Source: Klebsormidium nitens (lineage: Eukaryota; Streptophyta; Klebsormidiophyceae; Klebsormidiales; Klebsormidiaceae). Taken from it: DNA of 64,000 nucleotides. A program made the position numbers and the translations under genes. Positions 44,201 to 55,101 of the stretch are shown here, one piece after another. The notes below the pieces were generated by a model that was not told the DNA's origin, did no database searches, and saw only the letters and a program-made list of their open reading frames with translations. Each line of letters begins with the position of its first letter. Position 1 is the first letter of the stretch. The DNA is taken from assembly GCA_000708835.1 (NCBI GenBank), contig DF237063.1:100875-164874 (forward strand), read 5' to 3'.

Positions 44201-47200
44201 GAACAGCTCGGACGCCAGTGACAAACATGTATTTCGAAGCAGTGAGAAGCCGACGAAGTCCGTCCGGAAAGTTTCATAATCTGCTTTCGCGCCGCGGGAA
44301 CGAGCTTTGCTTAGGTTTGGCATCCTTCTTACCAGATGAGACTCGGGAGAACATATGCTGCGCGAGATATAGATCAGAGGGTCTTCCTTGGTCGTCATTT
44401 GTTTGAGGTCGAAGATTCTTAGACCACCTTTTGCACCCATCGATTTGGGGTTCCTGGCCAGATTATCGAACGGGGATTCCCTTCTACCTTTCAAAGCTTC
44501 TCGACTTCGAAGGTTGCGGCGAGTTCTCTTTTGTTGACCTCAGGGGGAAAAACTTAATCTATGCAACGCTCTGCAGATTTAAGAGCAGCGGGCTCATATA
44601 CTTACCCGTCCGCTTCAGAGTAAAGACCCTTTTCCCACCTGAATCCTTCTTGCTTTCGAATGTCCGTCGGTCCCTTTCCCTTATCCTACCGGTTTGTGGA
44701 TAGAAACCGAGACCCCTTGCTCGATTGAATCTGTCTCAGCCTTCAATCTTCTTTAGTTCTTCCACCTCATCCGACCAAATCTTCTGCACCAGGCGGGAGG
44801 AGTGCGTCGGCAAAATAGTCCAGCTGTTCGCCCTCATCCCGGAGTTCGCCGCCTGGGTTTGCTACCGCCACAAACTGACAAATATCCGTCCCCTGAACGA
44901 AAGCCTCTCAGTTCTCAATCTCGTTCTATTCCTTCTCCTTATCCGACCAATCTTATCTGCCAGGCGAGAGGAGTTTGTCGGGAAGATGGCCCAGCTTTTT
45001 AGCCTCATGCTGGAATCCGCCCCCTGGGATCCTGCTACCGACCAGCTGGGGGCTATGTTCCAGAGGGCCAGGCTACCCCCAGTGCCGCTCGGGGGAGCGC
45101 CCCGGCCTTCAACAGCCGCCAAAGTTGGTAAGTTAACAGTAGCCCGCTCATTCTCGTACGACCGAACGGAGTTTGGGATGGGTAAGCGCCAGGTGGTAGG
45201 TTCTTGCGGTCGTGTCGTTGTCTTTGAAAGCTTGTATCCAAGTTTTTGAGCAATGGAAGTATCGGTTTTATGTCGAGTTAGTTATGGTCCAGACCTACTC
45301 AGATTATTGAGAAGGTTTTTGTATTCATTTGACAGGAACCGGCGTTGGTCTTGCTCACTGTCACCAATTGTAGGCTCCGCACCTTTCGTCCTGGTTTGAC
45401 AGCATGCCAAAAAAAGGGCTCTGGCATTCAATCCAGCTAAAGCAGGTCCTTTGCCGGACAGAAAGCCTCTCCGCAGCGTGCTGTTGGAAGGATACTTATT
45501 GCGCCTTTGATTGCAATCAACGCGCCGGAGGGCAAATTCTCGCTGTCGCACTCTTGGTGCGCGAGCCTGGCTATTCTTCGTTTAGTGTCATGACGGTATC
45601 ATAACATTCTCCACTTCTGTTCTTGAACTTCTCGCGGTGACACCTCAAATCCACAAACGCAGTCATGCCCCCACGCAATGAGTCGTGGAGATCGATTCCA
45701 TCTGCCGAGCACCACTTCCGTTGGCAGGGCCCAACAGCAAGGTTCGGCTGCCGCACAGTGGTTGTACCACATGATGCGAACCCGCCCGACGTTCCCAAGC
45801 AGGCATAGAGATCGGTGTTATGCACTGGGCTCGTTTACATCCGCAGGTCTGAACACCAAGGTCCGGTTGGCACACCCCGGGTCTGCCCGGTTGGTCGTCG
45901 TGGGCGACTCCACGGTGCTTTACCACATATTGCGGAACCCGTTAATGCGGAACCCGTTAATCCGACACAAGGAGTGGAGAGCAGGTCTACTCACAGTAAC
46001 ATTTTGAAATCGCAGGGCCCGACACCAAAGTTCGGCTGGCGCACCCCAGGTGTGCCCGGTTGGTCGTCGAGGGCGACTCTGCGGTGGTAAAACCAATCAA
46101 GTCCAAACTGCACCTAATGTCACCTTTTTAGACTCACAAACGCCGATCATGCTCACTCATGCTGCCGTAGAGCTTGTTTCCACTCACAGACCTCCACTCC
46201 CATTTGCAGGGCCCGACACCAAGGTTCGGCTGGCGCTCCCCGGGGTGTGCCCGAATGGTGAATCGAGGGCGACTCCCCGCCACAATGTACACGTGGTGCG
46301 CAACCCTTTGAACATTCTCGAGCAGGCGTAAAGATCGACTTTACTCACCGTAATCGTATCAAATCCGCAGGGCCTGACACCAAGGTTCGGCTGGCGCACC
46401 CCGGTTGCGCCCGGTTGGTCGTGGAGGGCGACTCTGCGGTGGTGTACCACATGATGCGCAACCCACGCGACCTGCACTGCGAGCGCCCCGCGGGGGCGGG
46501 CCACGGGGAGGGAGAACACGAACACGACGCGGCGGGGGGGTGCTGCGACGGGGACGAGAAGCCCCCCGGGGCGGCAGGTGAGGGGATGCATGAGCGAATG
46601 GATATTTGAGTGATCGAGTTGCTTGTGTGTCTGGAATAGTTGGATGTTGTGTTGGAAGATGTGGGCTGACTGCAAATGCTGTGCGAGGAAGTTGAGGGGG
46701 GAGGAGAGGAGGAGGGGGGAGAGGGAGGGGGAGGAAGGCGGGGGGTGGTTGGCGGGCGGAGGAACGGGTTGAGAGGTACGAACCAACATCAGGGGCGCTT
46801 CAAAATGCATTCCTTTGACTAATAATGTGACAGTGACAGAGGGAGCTCAGTGGACAACCCGTGTTTCCGTCCGTTCCAGGCACTCTGCTCCGTTATTGTT
46901 TTCGTCCGTTCCGCTCCAGGGTATCGTCCCTATCTCTATTTTGATGGGTTGGGTTCCTTCCCACTTTCTTTGGCGCATCCGCCTCTTTGGAGTGGTCTCC
47001 TGCTATACCAGTCGTTTTGTACCTCTGTCTTTTACTACTCACTTGAACTTAAGATCTGTCATCTTTTCCGGTCGACGAACCCATCCAGCATACAACCCCC
47101 TTTCCATCCGATGAAAGCTCAAAGCCTGCATTCCGATCTGCTCGTGTCTGATGTGCTCTGCCGATCGTTTCTTGCCTTGCTGTCATGGTGCTCCTAACAA

Positions 47201-47731
47201 CTTTTCCTACCAATCATGTGCTTCTTCGACGCCTTTGTCGCTTTCACTTATGCTTCTTCTGCTTTTGATATCCGGTCGTGAGCTTGATTTCATCCCGAAG
47301 TCGATCAACGTAGGTATGGGCTGAGCACCAAAAAGTAGAAAGTATTGACGCGGTAGAAATTGAGTATATCTGTCGACCACCGCTTGCTCCTCAGCATAAC
47401 AAAAATTAAAGTGCCTGGCCATTGTCACACGTGCCACGTCGTCAACGATCTGGAAAGAGGCTACCCAGAAAGAGACTTCCTCGTCTTTCAAGCTCCCTTA
47501 CATTGTTGAATCCACGTGGATGCAGAACTGGGCGCCGGAAAGGACGGGGAAGAGGAAGACGACGAGGACACGACTCTAGAATTTCCGGTCGAGTGGGCGC
47601 CGGGCCTGGAGCTTCTCTTACTGAGCTACCCGACAACCGTTCCCGTTTCGTCCGTTCCTTTGGACTCCGTCGATGAGTCCGTTGAGATGGTTAAGGAAAT
47701 GGTTGAGGCGGGCATCCTGGTAGTCCAATGA
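41210..47731 (+). CDS. NO66: JmjC ribosomal oxygenase / histone demethylase, NO66-MINA family
   Basis: Six exons: 41210-42037, 42992-43072, 43618-43817, 44964-45127, 46371-46577 and 47526-47731. All have GT-AG sites and agreeing phases, giving 561 residues. The acidic N-terminus covers about residues 24-68. The JmjC core has [37 protein letters not shown] and [16 protein letters not shown]. The iron ligands are His237, Asp239 (HFD) and His302. Next come [20 protein letters not shown] and the C-terminal winged-helix part [18 protein letters not shown], ending EAGILVVQ. Known family members hydroxylate a histidine of ribosomal protein uL2/L8 or L27a, and a histone demethylase activity has been proposed. 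Exon 5 carries a low-complexity His/Glu/Gly insert. Every intron except that before the last exon contains junction-copy arrays. Confidence 0.95.
42010..42655 (+). repeat. Junction-copy array: 3' end and donor of NO66 exon 1
   Basis: AGCAGCCCCAACTTCTTGCA at the true junction (42017-42036) is echoed around 42170-42190, 42280, 42385-42405, 42500-42520 and 42630-42650. The units share the words gcaaaggtggtgca and ggttttggcaa. Donor-like GT dinucleotides survive at 42191, 42286, 42405 and 42520. Confidence 0.88.
43440..43680 (+). repeat. Junction copy: acceptor and 5' end of NO66 exon 3
   Basis: The true start at 43618 (cccag then GCGAACTGCCTCCCCGACAG) is preceded by a copy starting 43452 (accag then GTCAACTGCCTCCTCGACAG). 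Spacing is 166 bp. The copy keeps a usable AG but runs into a stop after about 20 codons. Confidence 0.92.
43790..44235 (+). repeat. Junction-copy array: 3' end and donor of NO66 exon 3
   Basis: The true donor (GGACACCAG then gtgagcaccg, 43818) recurs as TCACTAG gtgagcgccg (43991) and GAAGCTAG gtgagagccg (44122). A third copy, GGACGCCAG tgac (44219), has lost its donor. Spacings are 173, 131 and 97 bp. Confidence 0.9.
44760..45060 (+). repeat. Duplicated acceptor and most of NO66 exon 4; upstream copy stays open
   Basis: The copy beginning 44793 and the true exon beginning 44964 share tccgaccaa...ctgc-ccag then GCGGGAGGAGTGCGTCGG versus GCGAGAGGAGTTTGTCGG, and continue alike for about 90 bases. 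The 171-base distance is a multiple of three and the frame is open throughout, so use of the upstream acceptor would insert 57 residues. Confidence 0.92.
45721..46480 (+). repeat. Array of four degenerate copies of NO66 exon 5 start before the true exon
   Basis: Copies start at 45728, 45847, 46016 and 46210; the true exon starts at 46371. Each begins cag followed by a GGCCCGACACCAAGGTTCGG-like word. Spacings are 119, 169, 194 and 161 bp. The first copy has lost its middle, the third (46016) stays close to the coding sequence for about 25 codons, and the fourth is rearranged. The intron words agcaggNgta and ttactcac repeat between copies, so exon start and intron end were copied together. Confidence 0.95.
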
Positions 47732-49164
47732 GGGGTCCAACAACATGGTGTATGATTGGCATCTAAAAGGTGTTGGCATTTATCTGTAGCAAGGCAAAGA
47801 GGTACACGAAGCTTTTGGTCCTGCGGCAGGCGGACTGTGGTCAGGTATTGGTGCAAAGGAGAAGCTGATGGGTACATACGAAGTCCCGGGCCTCTTCCCG
47901 ACTGCGCTCAGTTCAAAGTGCGTCAATAGGTGTGTGTGTGAGAAGGAAATGGAGAGCGATTTGACTTGGTCAAGTCTTCTACGTTTCCAAACCCTCGTCC
48001 TAGAATTGAGCTTGTCTGTGAATGTTGCCATGCATGAGCTGGGCTTCACTTTATCTCCATTTTATCTACTCAACATATAGTTGGCATACGGCAAGTTGTT
48101 GGATAGTTTCCATGCATATACCATGTGATGCTACGGTAGTAGCCTGGAATGAGCTTGGAAATTTGAACTCATGACTAGGTCGGGCGTCCGGACCACCCAT
48201 TTGGACACGAACTTACAAGAGACAACTTTCAACTCGGCGTCGGGACTCGAGACCAGACGTCCCGTACTCGCAAATGCCGACAACTCCTCAGCGATCACCC
48301 TGCTCACACAGTGGACCACTTATAATCCGCAAAGAATCGCCAAGCTTTACAGTATAGGATCACAAGAGTTGAATGTGGAATCCTGCAATCTTGTATGAAA
48401 CACAATGGATCAAGATCGAACCTGTAGAAATCCTTCTTCAAGTTTGGGGGAAATAATTTTTTGCGAAAAATGTCGAACTGCCCCAGCTACAGCCTTCAGG
48501 CTACTAGGTGGCAGTGCCTAACAAGGCCCCCCGGAAAGCACGGAACCAATGAGATTGGCCTCAGGGAGATTCTCGAGAGGATCCGCTGAAGATGCAGCAC
48601 TGGGCAGCCTCAGAGCTGAGCTGTCTGCTGCTAGGGGGTAGCTGCATATGACGCGCATTGACGCCTTGCTTCAGAAACCTTAATTGATCATGATGTTCAT
48701 CTCTTCCGGTTCTGCCTTATACTAATAGATGGAGAGCTCGGACCTAGCTAGCATTTGAAGGTGGCCACAGGCAGCGGGCATGTGAGAACATCGAGAGCTC
48801 CCCCAAGTCCAAGTTGCTAAGCGAGAACTGGCCTAGTGAGCTCTCAAGCTGCAGAGTCATTGCTCTATAATGAGTCATTTGACAACGCCTTTGACTCGCA
48901 CTGCCACCCCAATGTCCTCAGGCTGTGAAATACAACTTTCGTTGGGATCATGCCCATTCAGCAGCAGCTTCCCTTGATAGCGCCAACTTCGCACTGATCT
49001 TCTGGGGGTAGTATTGGGCTCAATCAAATGCAAGGCGTCAGCTCTTGCTAATGCCTTTCAGCTGATCCAGCTCCAATTATGACAGCTGCGATGCCACAGG
49101 GCTGACTCCCTAGATTGATCAGCTGCTCAACAGCCTTGATTAGTTAGCGCAATCAGTCAGCGCA
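47732..49164. other. Spacer between NO66 and TTC7/NPG genes
   Basis: No gene is supported. It holds the 3' region of NO66 and the promoter of the TTC7-like gene, both on plus. Short frames without recognisable features occur. No TATA box was identified with confidence. Confidence 0.4.
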
Positions 49165-52100
49165 ATGGCGTTCAGGAACAAGGGTGGGCGCAAGGCATTG
49201 GAAGTTGAGCTTCAGGAGGTTGACAGTCTTCGGGAGCAGGTATCTAGATCTTGTAAAATGCGCCCCTGCTGATGTACAATTGAAGCGATGTCACCGCCGC
49301 GCACTCTTACAATTCTTGCCTTTGTGGGAGAGCTGGCGTTTCTTCATGTGTGGTGGCATGATGAAAGCATCGGAGGGACGATAGCCATATTTGAAAGCGG
49401 AATTGTCCGAGCAAGATTTCAATGGGAGTGAGGAGCGGGAGTGCTTGATTCAGTTGTGACTTTTTAAGCGAAGCTGAAGTGTGCAGATCTGTTTGGCCCT
49501 GGGCAGAAAAAACTTCGAGAATCTTGAGTGGCGTGGAGTGAATCCTGCTTCTGATGTTGCGTTGAACTCTTTCAAGGTGGTGGCATGGCTGATGTCTATA
49601 GCAAGCGGATCCGAAATGGAAAAACCCTGGGCCACAACACAACTGAGTATTGCCATGTTCTCAATTATCCGATTGGAACCACAAAGTACATCTCATCATT
49701 TTCAAGCTCTGTGGTCTTAGTCACCTGTGCATAAATTGTCACCTCACCTTCTGTTAGATCATCTTGGAGCTTTTCCAAACGCTTTCAACACCTGGTTCAA
49801 TCCCCATCACCATCTCTTATCATCAGCACTCATTGTTCTGCTCATGACTATGAGTGAATCTGCTGATGCAGGGCCATTGGTCCCGAGCCGTCACTGCTGC
49901 CCAGGCTCTGGTGGCATTCTCCAGTACTCTCCCCCAACTGATCCAAGGCGAGTCCAGCCTGCACGAAGGCAAACTGGACGAAGCTGAGCAGCTGTTGCGC
50001 GCTGCTCTCCAGGCGGAGCCCCAAAACCAAGTAAGTGGCGCTCTGCTGACGAAGAAGATGCATCAGGCGTTTTGCTGACGTGCGTGTTTGCAGCGTTAAA
50101 TTGACGGGGTCTCTTTGATGGGGTTTAGATACAGAGCTCTGAAGTCAGCAATCTCGAATCCAAGCAAAGGACGGGAGATACTTTCATGAGATCACTCAAT
50201 TGAGAGCAAGAGGGCTCTAGAGGTTGTACCTAACGTGGTGACACTTTGTGATTAGTCAGACCTGCTTGAAGTCGCTGGGACAAACCCCGTGACGAAGCTA
50301 CTTCTCAGCAGGTGATAAGTCCCCAAGCAACGCAGTCTCAGTTGACCAATCGTCGACTCCTTGCTTTTCAGGAGGCCTCTGCCCTTCTTGGCGAGACACT
50401 TTTCCGCAAGGGCGATGCCCAAGGTGCCCTCCCCTACCTCGAGTCCCTCGACATTTCCGCTCTCGGATCTCACATCCCACCCACACCCATACCCCTAGAG
50501 TCATCCACCCCCCGGCCTCGCGTCCGGCGGTCCAAAACCCCCGAACCCTCCGCCCCTTCAGACGTTTCCTCCTCGCACCGCGCCGCCGTGCTGACGTCAG
50601 CGCTCGTAACCCGCGCCAAGGCGCTGGACGGACTCGAGAGGCCCCGTGAGGCGGTCGACGTGCTGAAATCGCTGCTGGCCGCAGTGCCCTCGGTGTGGAA
50701 CAGGGCCTCCCGGAAAAGCGTGCAGAAGGCGGTGCTGCTGCTGGGGGACCTCTACTGCAAACTCGGGGAAGAGTCGCGCGCGGTGGAAGTGTACAGAGAG
50801 GTTCTTGCACGAGAACCGGGCGTGTTGAGTGGCCATACCGCTAGGGAGGTGAAGAAGAAGCTGGCGGGGCTGCTTTTGCAAGGGGGGGAGGGAGCGGTTT
50901 TGCAGCAGCATGGGGGGGCGACGCCGGCAGACGAGGCGATTAAGCTTCTGCTGCAAGTGCAAACGGAGGAGTGGGAGGCGGGCGTGCATGAGCAGCTGGT
51001 GGGAGCGCTCAACTCGACAGGTGGGGTCCCAAGTAGTGGATAACTTTCGAGTGTGACTGAATGACACGTCGTATCGCACAAACTTCGTCAGGAATTACCT
51101 TCCCGAAACCTACGAATGTGTCGATAAGGACCATATCGCTCAACGGCCTCAGCTGAGGGCCATTGCTTCGGCACGCGTTTGATTGACCGGTGACAGACGG
51201 AAGGGCAGTAACCAGGATCAACGCAAGGAAGACGCATGGCCCCGCCCGTACAACCCATTCGTGTATGCAATAGTGAAACAACTCAAGAATAGAGTTCCGC
51301 TCTGCAAAAATATCTTGCGCTTGCCGATGCTCGTGCACTGGTTCGAGTCTAAAGTCCTCAGCTTTTGTCTTTCCAGTTGCTTCACCAACATTCGACAACA
51401 TAAGCATTCCGTTCATTCCGTTCAAATCCAAAGTGCCACCGAACTCGCCCTAATGCAGGTAGATTTCCATTGTTTGATAAAGACTGCTTGAAGACGATAT
51501 GAATCGTATCTTGCAAAACAAGCTAAGAATTGGTCTTCAGGTGCGTCGCTTATCAACATGGTAGAACACCTTTTGAGGTTGTCTTGCTGACAGTATCCAC
51601 TTATAATCTCGCCAAGTTGGCCGCTTCCGTCTGAGGCGTTGACCCTCCTTTTGCTTGAAACACATTCTAAACATTGCTTCCAACGCAGGTCGCTTCGAGC
51701 TGCTCGCAGAGGTGCTGGAGTCCGTGAAACCCGGCGTGTTTACGCGCCCCGAGCGCTGGTATAATCTAGGGCTCGCACACCTGGCGGCCGGGAACGGGGA
51801 AAAGGCGCTGATGGTACTGCGTATGGCTGCCAAGGAGACGACCGGAAATGTCCCACTGCTAGTTGCCGCTGGTCGGGCATGCGCGATGACAGGTTGGTCT
51901 TGAGAACCAAAGTTCTTACTTCTGTATCTTTTACAATATTTTGTGAATATTTTGTGCACTGATAAGTGGGTCTCGGGGTCTGGATTATTCTTCTTAGTGA
52001 GGAAATTCTGAGGGATATACTTGACAGCGGCATTAATCATAATTGCTCGTGTCAATTAGGAGTGGCTTTGAAACGTCCAAGATTATAGCTCCTTCCTCAG

Positions 52101-54073
52101 TGTTGTTGAAAGACAGGCGTTCGTGCAGGGTCGGGTCGCATGGCGCCGATTTATTCAAGGGGGTTGTAAGTCAGCGTGATTCAACATCTTGTAACGTCAA
52201 AAAGCACTTGGAAAGCGATTCCACCAAATCACGCCGCCTTTGCGAGGTTGGTAGCGTCAAGACCGGAAGGGGTATTGATTACCAGAAGCAGAAACGAGGC
52301 ACAGGTCGGCAAACGCTCGAGAACTCCCGTCTTGCTGTGAACGGGCCAGACGTTTTGCGTACGTTGCAATTAGAACAGATTTGCGTCCAACAAGCCTCAC
52401 CCATGTGGGTCCCCTCGCAGGTTGCTCGGAGGAAGGAGTGCGGTATGCCGAAGAAGCGGTGCACTTCACTGAGGGCCAATCCTCCGACCTCCGGGGACAA
52501 GCGCTCCACGTGCTCGGGGTAAACCTCGGGCTGCAAGCGCGGTCTTCCCGGAGTGACGCCGAGCGGTCGGCGCTCCAGAACCGGGCAGTCGAGACGCTCA
52601 AAGACGCAGTCGCGGCCGCGCCCGGGGACTTTGCCCCGAGGTACGACCTGGCGGTACAGCTGGCGGAGGGGCGGAGGCTCCGCCCCGCGATGGAGCATAT
52701 CGCCGTCGCGCTGGAGGCATCCAACGGCGCGCATTGCGACAGCTGGCGGCTGCTCGCGCTGCTGCTGTCGGCGGAGCAGCGCTTTGCGGCCGCGGAGGAG
52801 GTTCTGGCCGCCGCTCTAGATGCCGCCCCCGGCGGGGGCCGCCGGGCCGCGCTGCTGAGGACGCTCGCGAGCGTGCAGCGCGCGGGGGGGAGCGAGAAGC
52901 AGGCGCTGGGGACTCTCGCCAAGGTTCTGGGACTGGTCAAGACAGGTGGGCCCGCGGCTGAGGCGGGGGTTCTGAGCGAGCTCGCGGAGGCGAACGTCGC
53001 GCTGAAGGAGTGGGAAAATGCGGAGGAGTTTGCGAAGCGGGCGAAGGCTTTAGAGCCGTACCATGCGGGGGCGTGGTATGTGACGGGGTTAGTGCTCGAG
53101 GCGCAGAGACGGTCCGAGGAAGCGATGGCGGCGTACGAGACTGCGGCGGTCGCGGATCCTGCGGACGTCCGGAGCTTGGTCCGGGTGAGGGTCTCGTACG
53201 CTCTCCGGTTGTCAGGTTGCGTACGCAAGATAAAAGGTGCTCGTACATTGGGTTCGTTACCCGGTTTTTCGAGGATTGGTACTCAGTCCGTCGCTTCTTC
53301 TTGGGGGAATTGTGGCATATTCTAGATGAAAAAGGGGCCGTCTCTCTGAGGAACCATCATGCCGACCTGCTCACCCGTTGTTGTCTTACGTCGGACTCCG
53401 CCCAAGTAAGGCGGAACTGCCGATATATATATATATGCGGAATTGCGGTTCTCTCGCCTGTTTTTGGAAGGGGACTGGGAGCAGCCTTTGCAATCCTTGA
53501 CTTTCGGCGCCATTTGTACTTCGGCTGGCTCAACGGCGATGCAACACCCGTCGCAGTTCCTGTCACTCAACGGCTGCTTCGTCGAGTGTCTTTTTCGCTA
53601 TGTGCCGCCGTCTAGCTAGCACTCTGCTCCTTCGTACCCCCAATCTCTTAAAGCACACTTAGGCGGTATCTGCTCTGCGAGCTTTCTTGCTCTTATGACG
53701 CGCTCAGCACCTCCTTTGCAAGCGTACACAGTTCAAGTAAAGAAACCCTTTCATATCTCACGAGGTGATCGACCACTTGGTGCCCGAAGAATACGCCGTC
53801 TGAGAATTGATTGTTTCTTGCCAGATCGCGTCCCTGTACCGCGAGTCTCCAGCCGCAGCCCCGGTCGTGAGGAGCCTCCTGAACCAGGCGCTCCAACAAG
53901 ACCCCATGAACCACGAGGCGTGGCACGGCCTCGGGCTGGTCCAAAAGGCGGACGGCTCGTTAAGCGAAGCTGCGGACAGCTTCCAAACTGCTATGGTGTT
54001 GCAGGCCACCGTTCCAGCGGCGCCCTTCTCGAGCCTGCCACGGGCGATCTTGTCCTTGCCGCCAAGATGCTGA
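49165..54073 (+). CDS. TTC7: TTC7/NPG-type TPR scaffold (PI4-kinase complex family)
   Basis: Six exons: 49165-49239, 49872-50030, 50372-51020, 51689-51892, 52421-53184 and 53825-54073. Phases agree, giving 699 residues. The start MAFRNKGGRKALEVELQEVD followed by GHWSRAVTAAQAL matches the TTC7 N-terminus (basic KxGxR-E-E, then W-R). TPR-like stretches include EASALLGETLFRKGDAQGAL, RPERWYNLGLAHLAAGNGEK, CSEEGVRYAEEAV, DSWRLLALLLSAEQRFAAAE, AGAWYVTGLVLEAQRRSEEA and NHEAWHGLGLVQKADGSLSE. The C-terminal part matches plant NO POLLEN GERMINATION (NPG) proteins closely. In animals TTC7, and in plants NPG1, scaffold the type III PI4-kinase at the plasma membrane, which is the inferred role. The first two exons are lower in GC than exons 3-5. 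No junction-copy arrays were seen in its introns. Confidence 0.92.
53423..53436 (+). repeat. (AT)7 microsatellite
   Basis: Seven AT units in the last intron of the TTC7/NPG gene. Confidence 0.9.
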
Positions 54074-55101
54074 TAACGGACATACTCAATTCAAACTCAG
54101 AGTATGACGTTAGTTCAAGTAGCGCTGTTATCCAACATTGGAGTGGAGTTTTGGTCGGAGAAGGTGACCTCCTTCGGTCTCCTGAATCAGTATGAACGTA
54201 AACCCTAGATACATGAGTTCAGCAGCCTCGAGCAGCCCTGCACACAACTGTCGTCCAGCTTGACGGCTCCAGTAAATCGATTGCAAGTCTTCTGTGAAGT
54301 GTGTCTGTGTGGGCCGCCGATCGATGAAGATTATCATACAAAAAATACCGTCAGTGCATGCCGCAAGTCGGCCTTGAGCTGGTCCGTCGGATGATATTGC
54401 ATGCAGCTATCATGATGAAGGTGATCACAGTGGCTGCCGCAATCTTAGTATGAGTTGCATGCGGGCATGCCAGTGCTATAGCATGCGAGTGCATGTCACG
54501 CATGGCGCGGCCCTTGGCAATATATTGGGTCCCATGCACGTCGATCTGTCAGTGTGGCATGCATGGCCCGGGCATAAGTGTACATGTGAATCTGCGCAGG
54601 ACCGTTATGCGCATATATGGACGGCTGTGGTCGGTTTTAGCAGTACGTGATGCACTATTTCAATCAATTCAGTCACATGCATGAATCGCGATGACAAGTT
54701 AAAAATGTACACGATTGCAATCAGCTGCTAAAATTAAAGGATGTAGTAGGCCGGTACAGTCGTGATGTTATCTGGCCGTTGAATTGCGGGCCAGATCATG
54801 AACATTGGGCCATCGAGTCAGGTCTGGCCTCGCGGCGGCCTATTTGTTTACAAATAGATCTCGTTACCTGCATGACTGGCAATCTGAACCAGACACTTAT
54901 AAAATGTCAGTGTAATAGGACTAGATATCTTTACCAGCCTCAAGCCATGCAATCGAGCTGTATAAAGACTTCGTGATTTGAGTCATGAACAAACCGGACT
55001 CATTGTCACGTTTGCTTTAAAGAAACTCTTCGAATGCTGGCGGGGGGTTGTTTCAGGCAACGGTCCCCGCTTTCATTCAGCTCCTTATCAGTTCTGATCT
55101 T
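54074..55101. other. Tail-to-tail spacer between TTC7/NPG and TMEM18
   Basis: No gene is supported. Between about 54350 and 54620 the sequence is dense in GCATGC/CATGCATG words, like the spacers at 23.4-24.0 kb and 32.4-32.9 kb. It must contain both 3' untranslated regions. Confidence 0.4.

Noticed and set aside
44725-45249. A single 174-residue exon or separate gene
   Set aside because: It is the duplicated NO66 exon 4 region plus intron; the part from 44964 splices in phase with the rest of NO66.
42010-46480. CRISPR-like spaced repeats
   Set aside because: Units are degenerate, derived from local exon ends, variable in spacing and in a eukaryotic gene; no cas genes.
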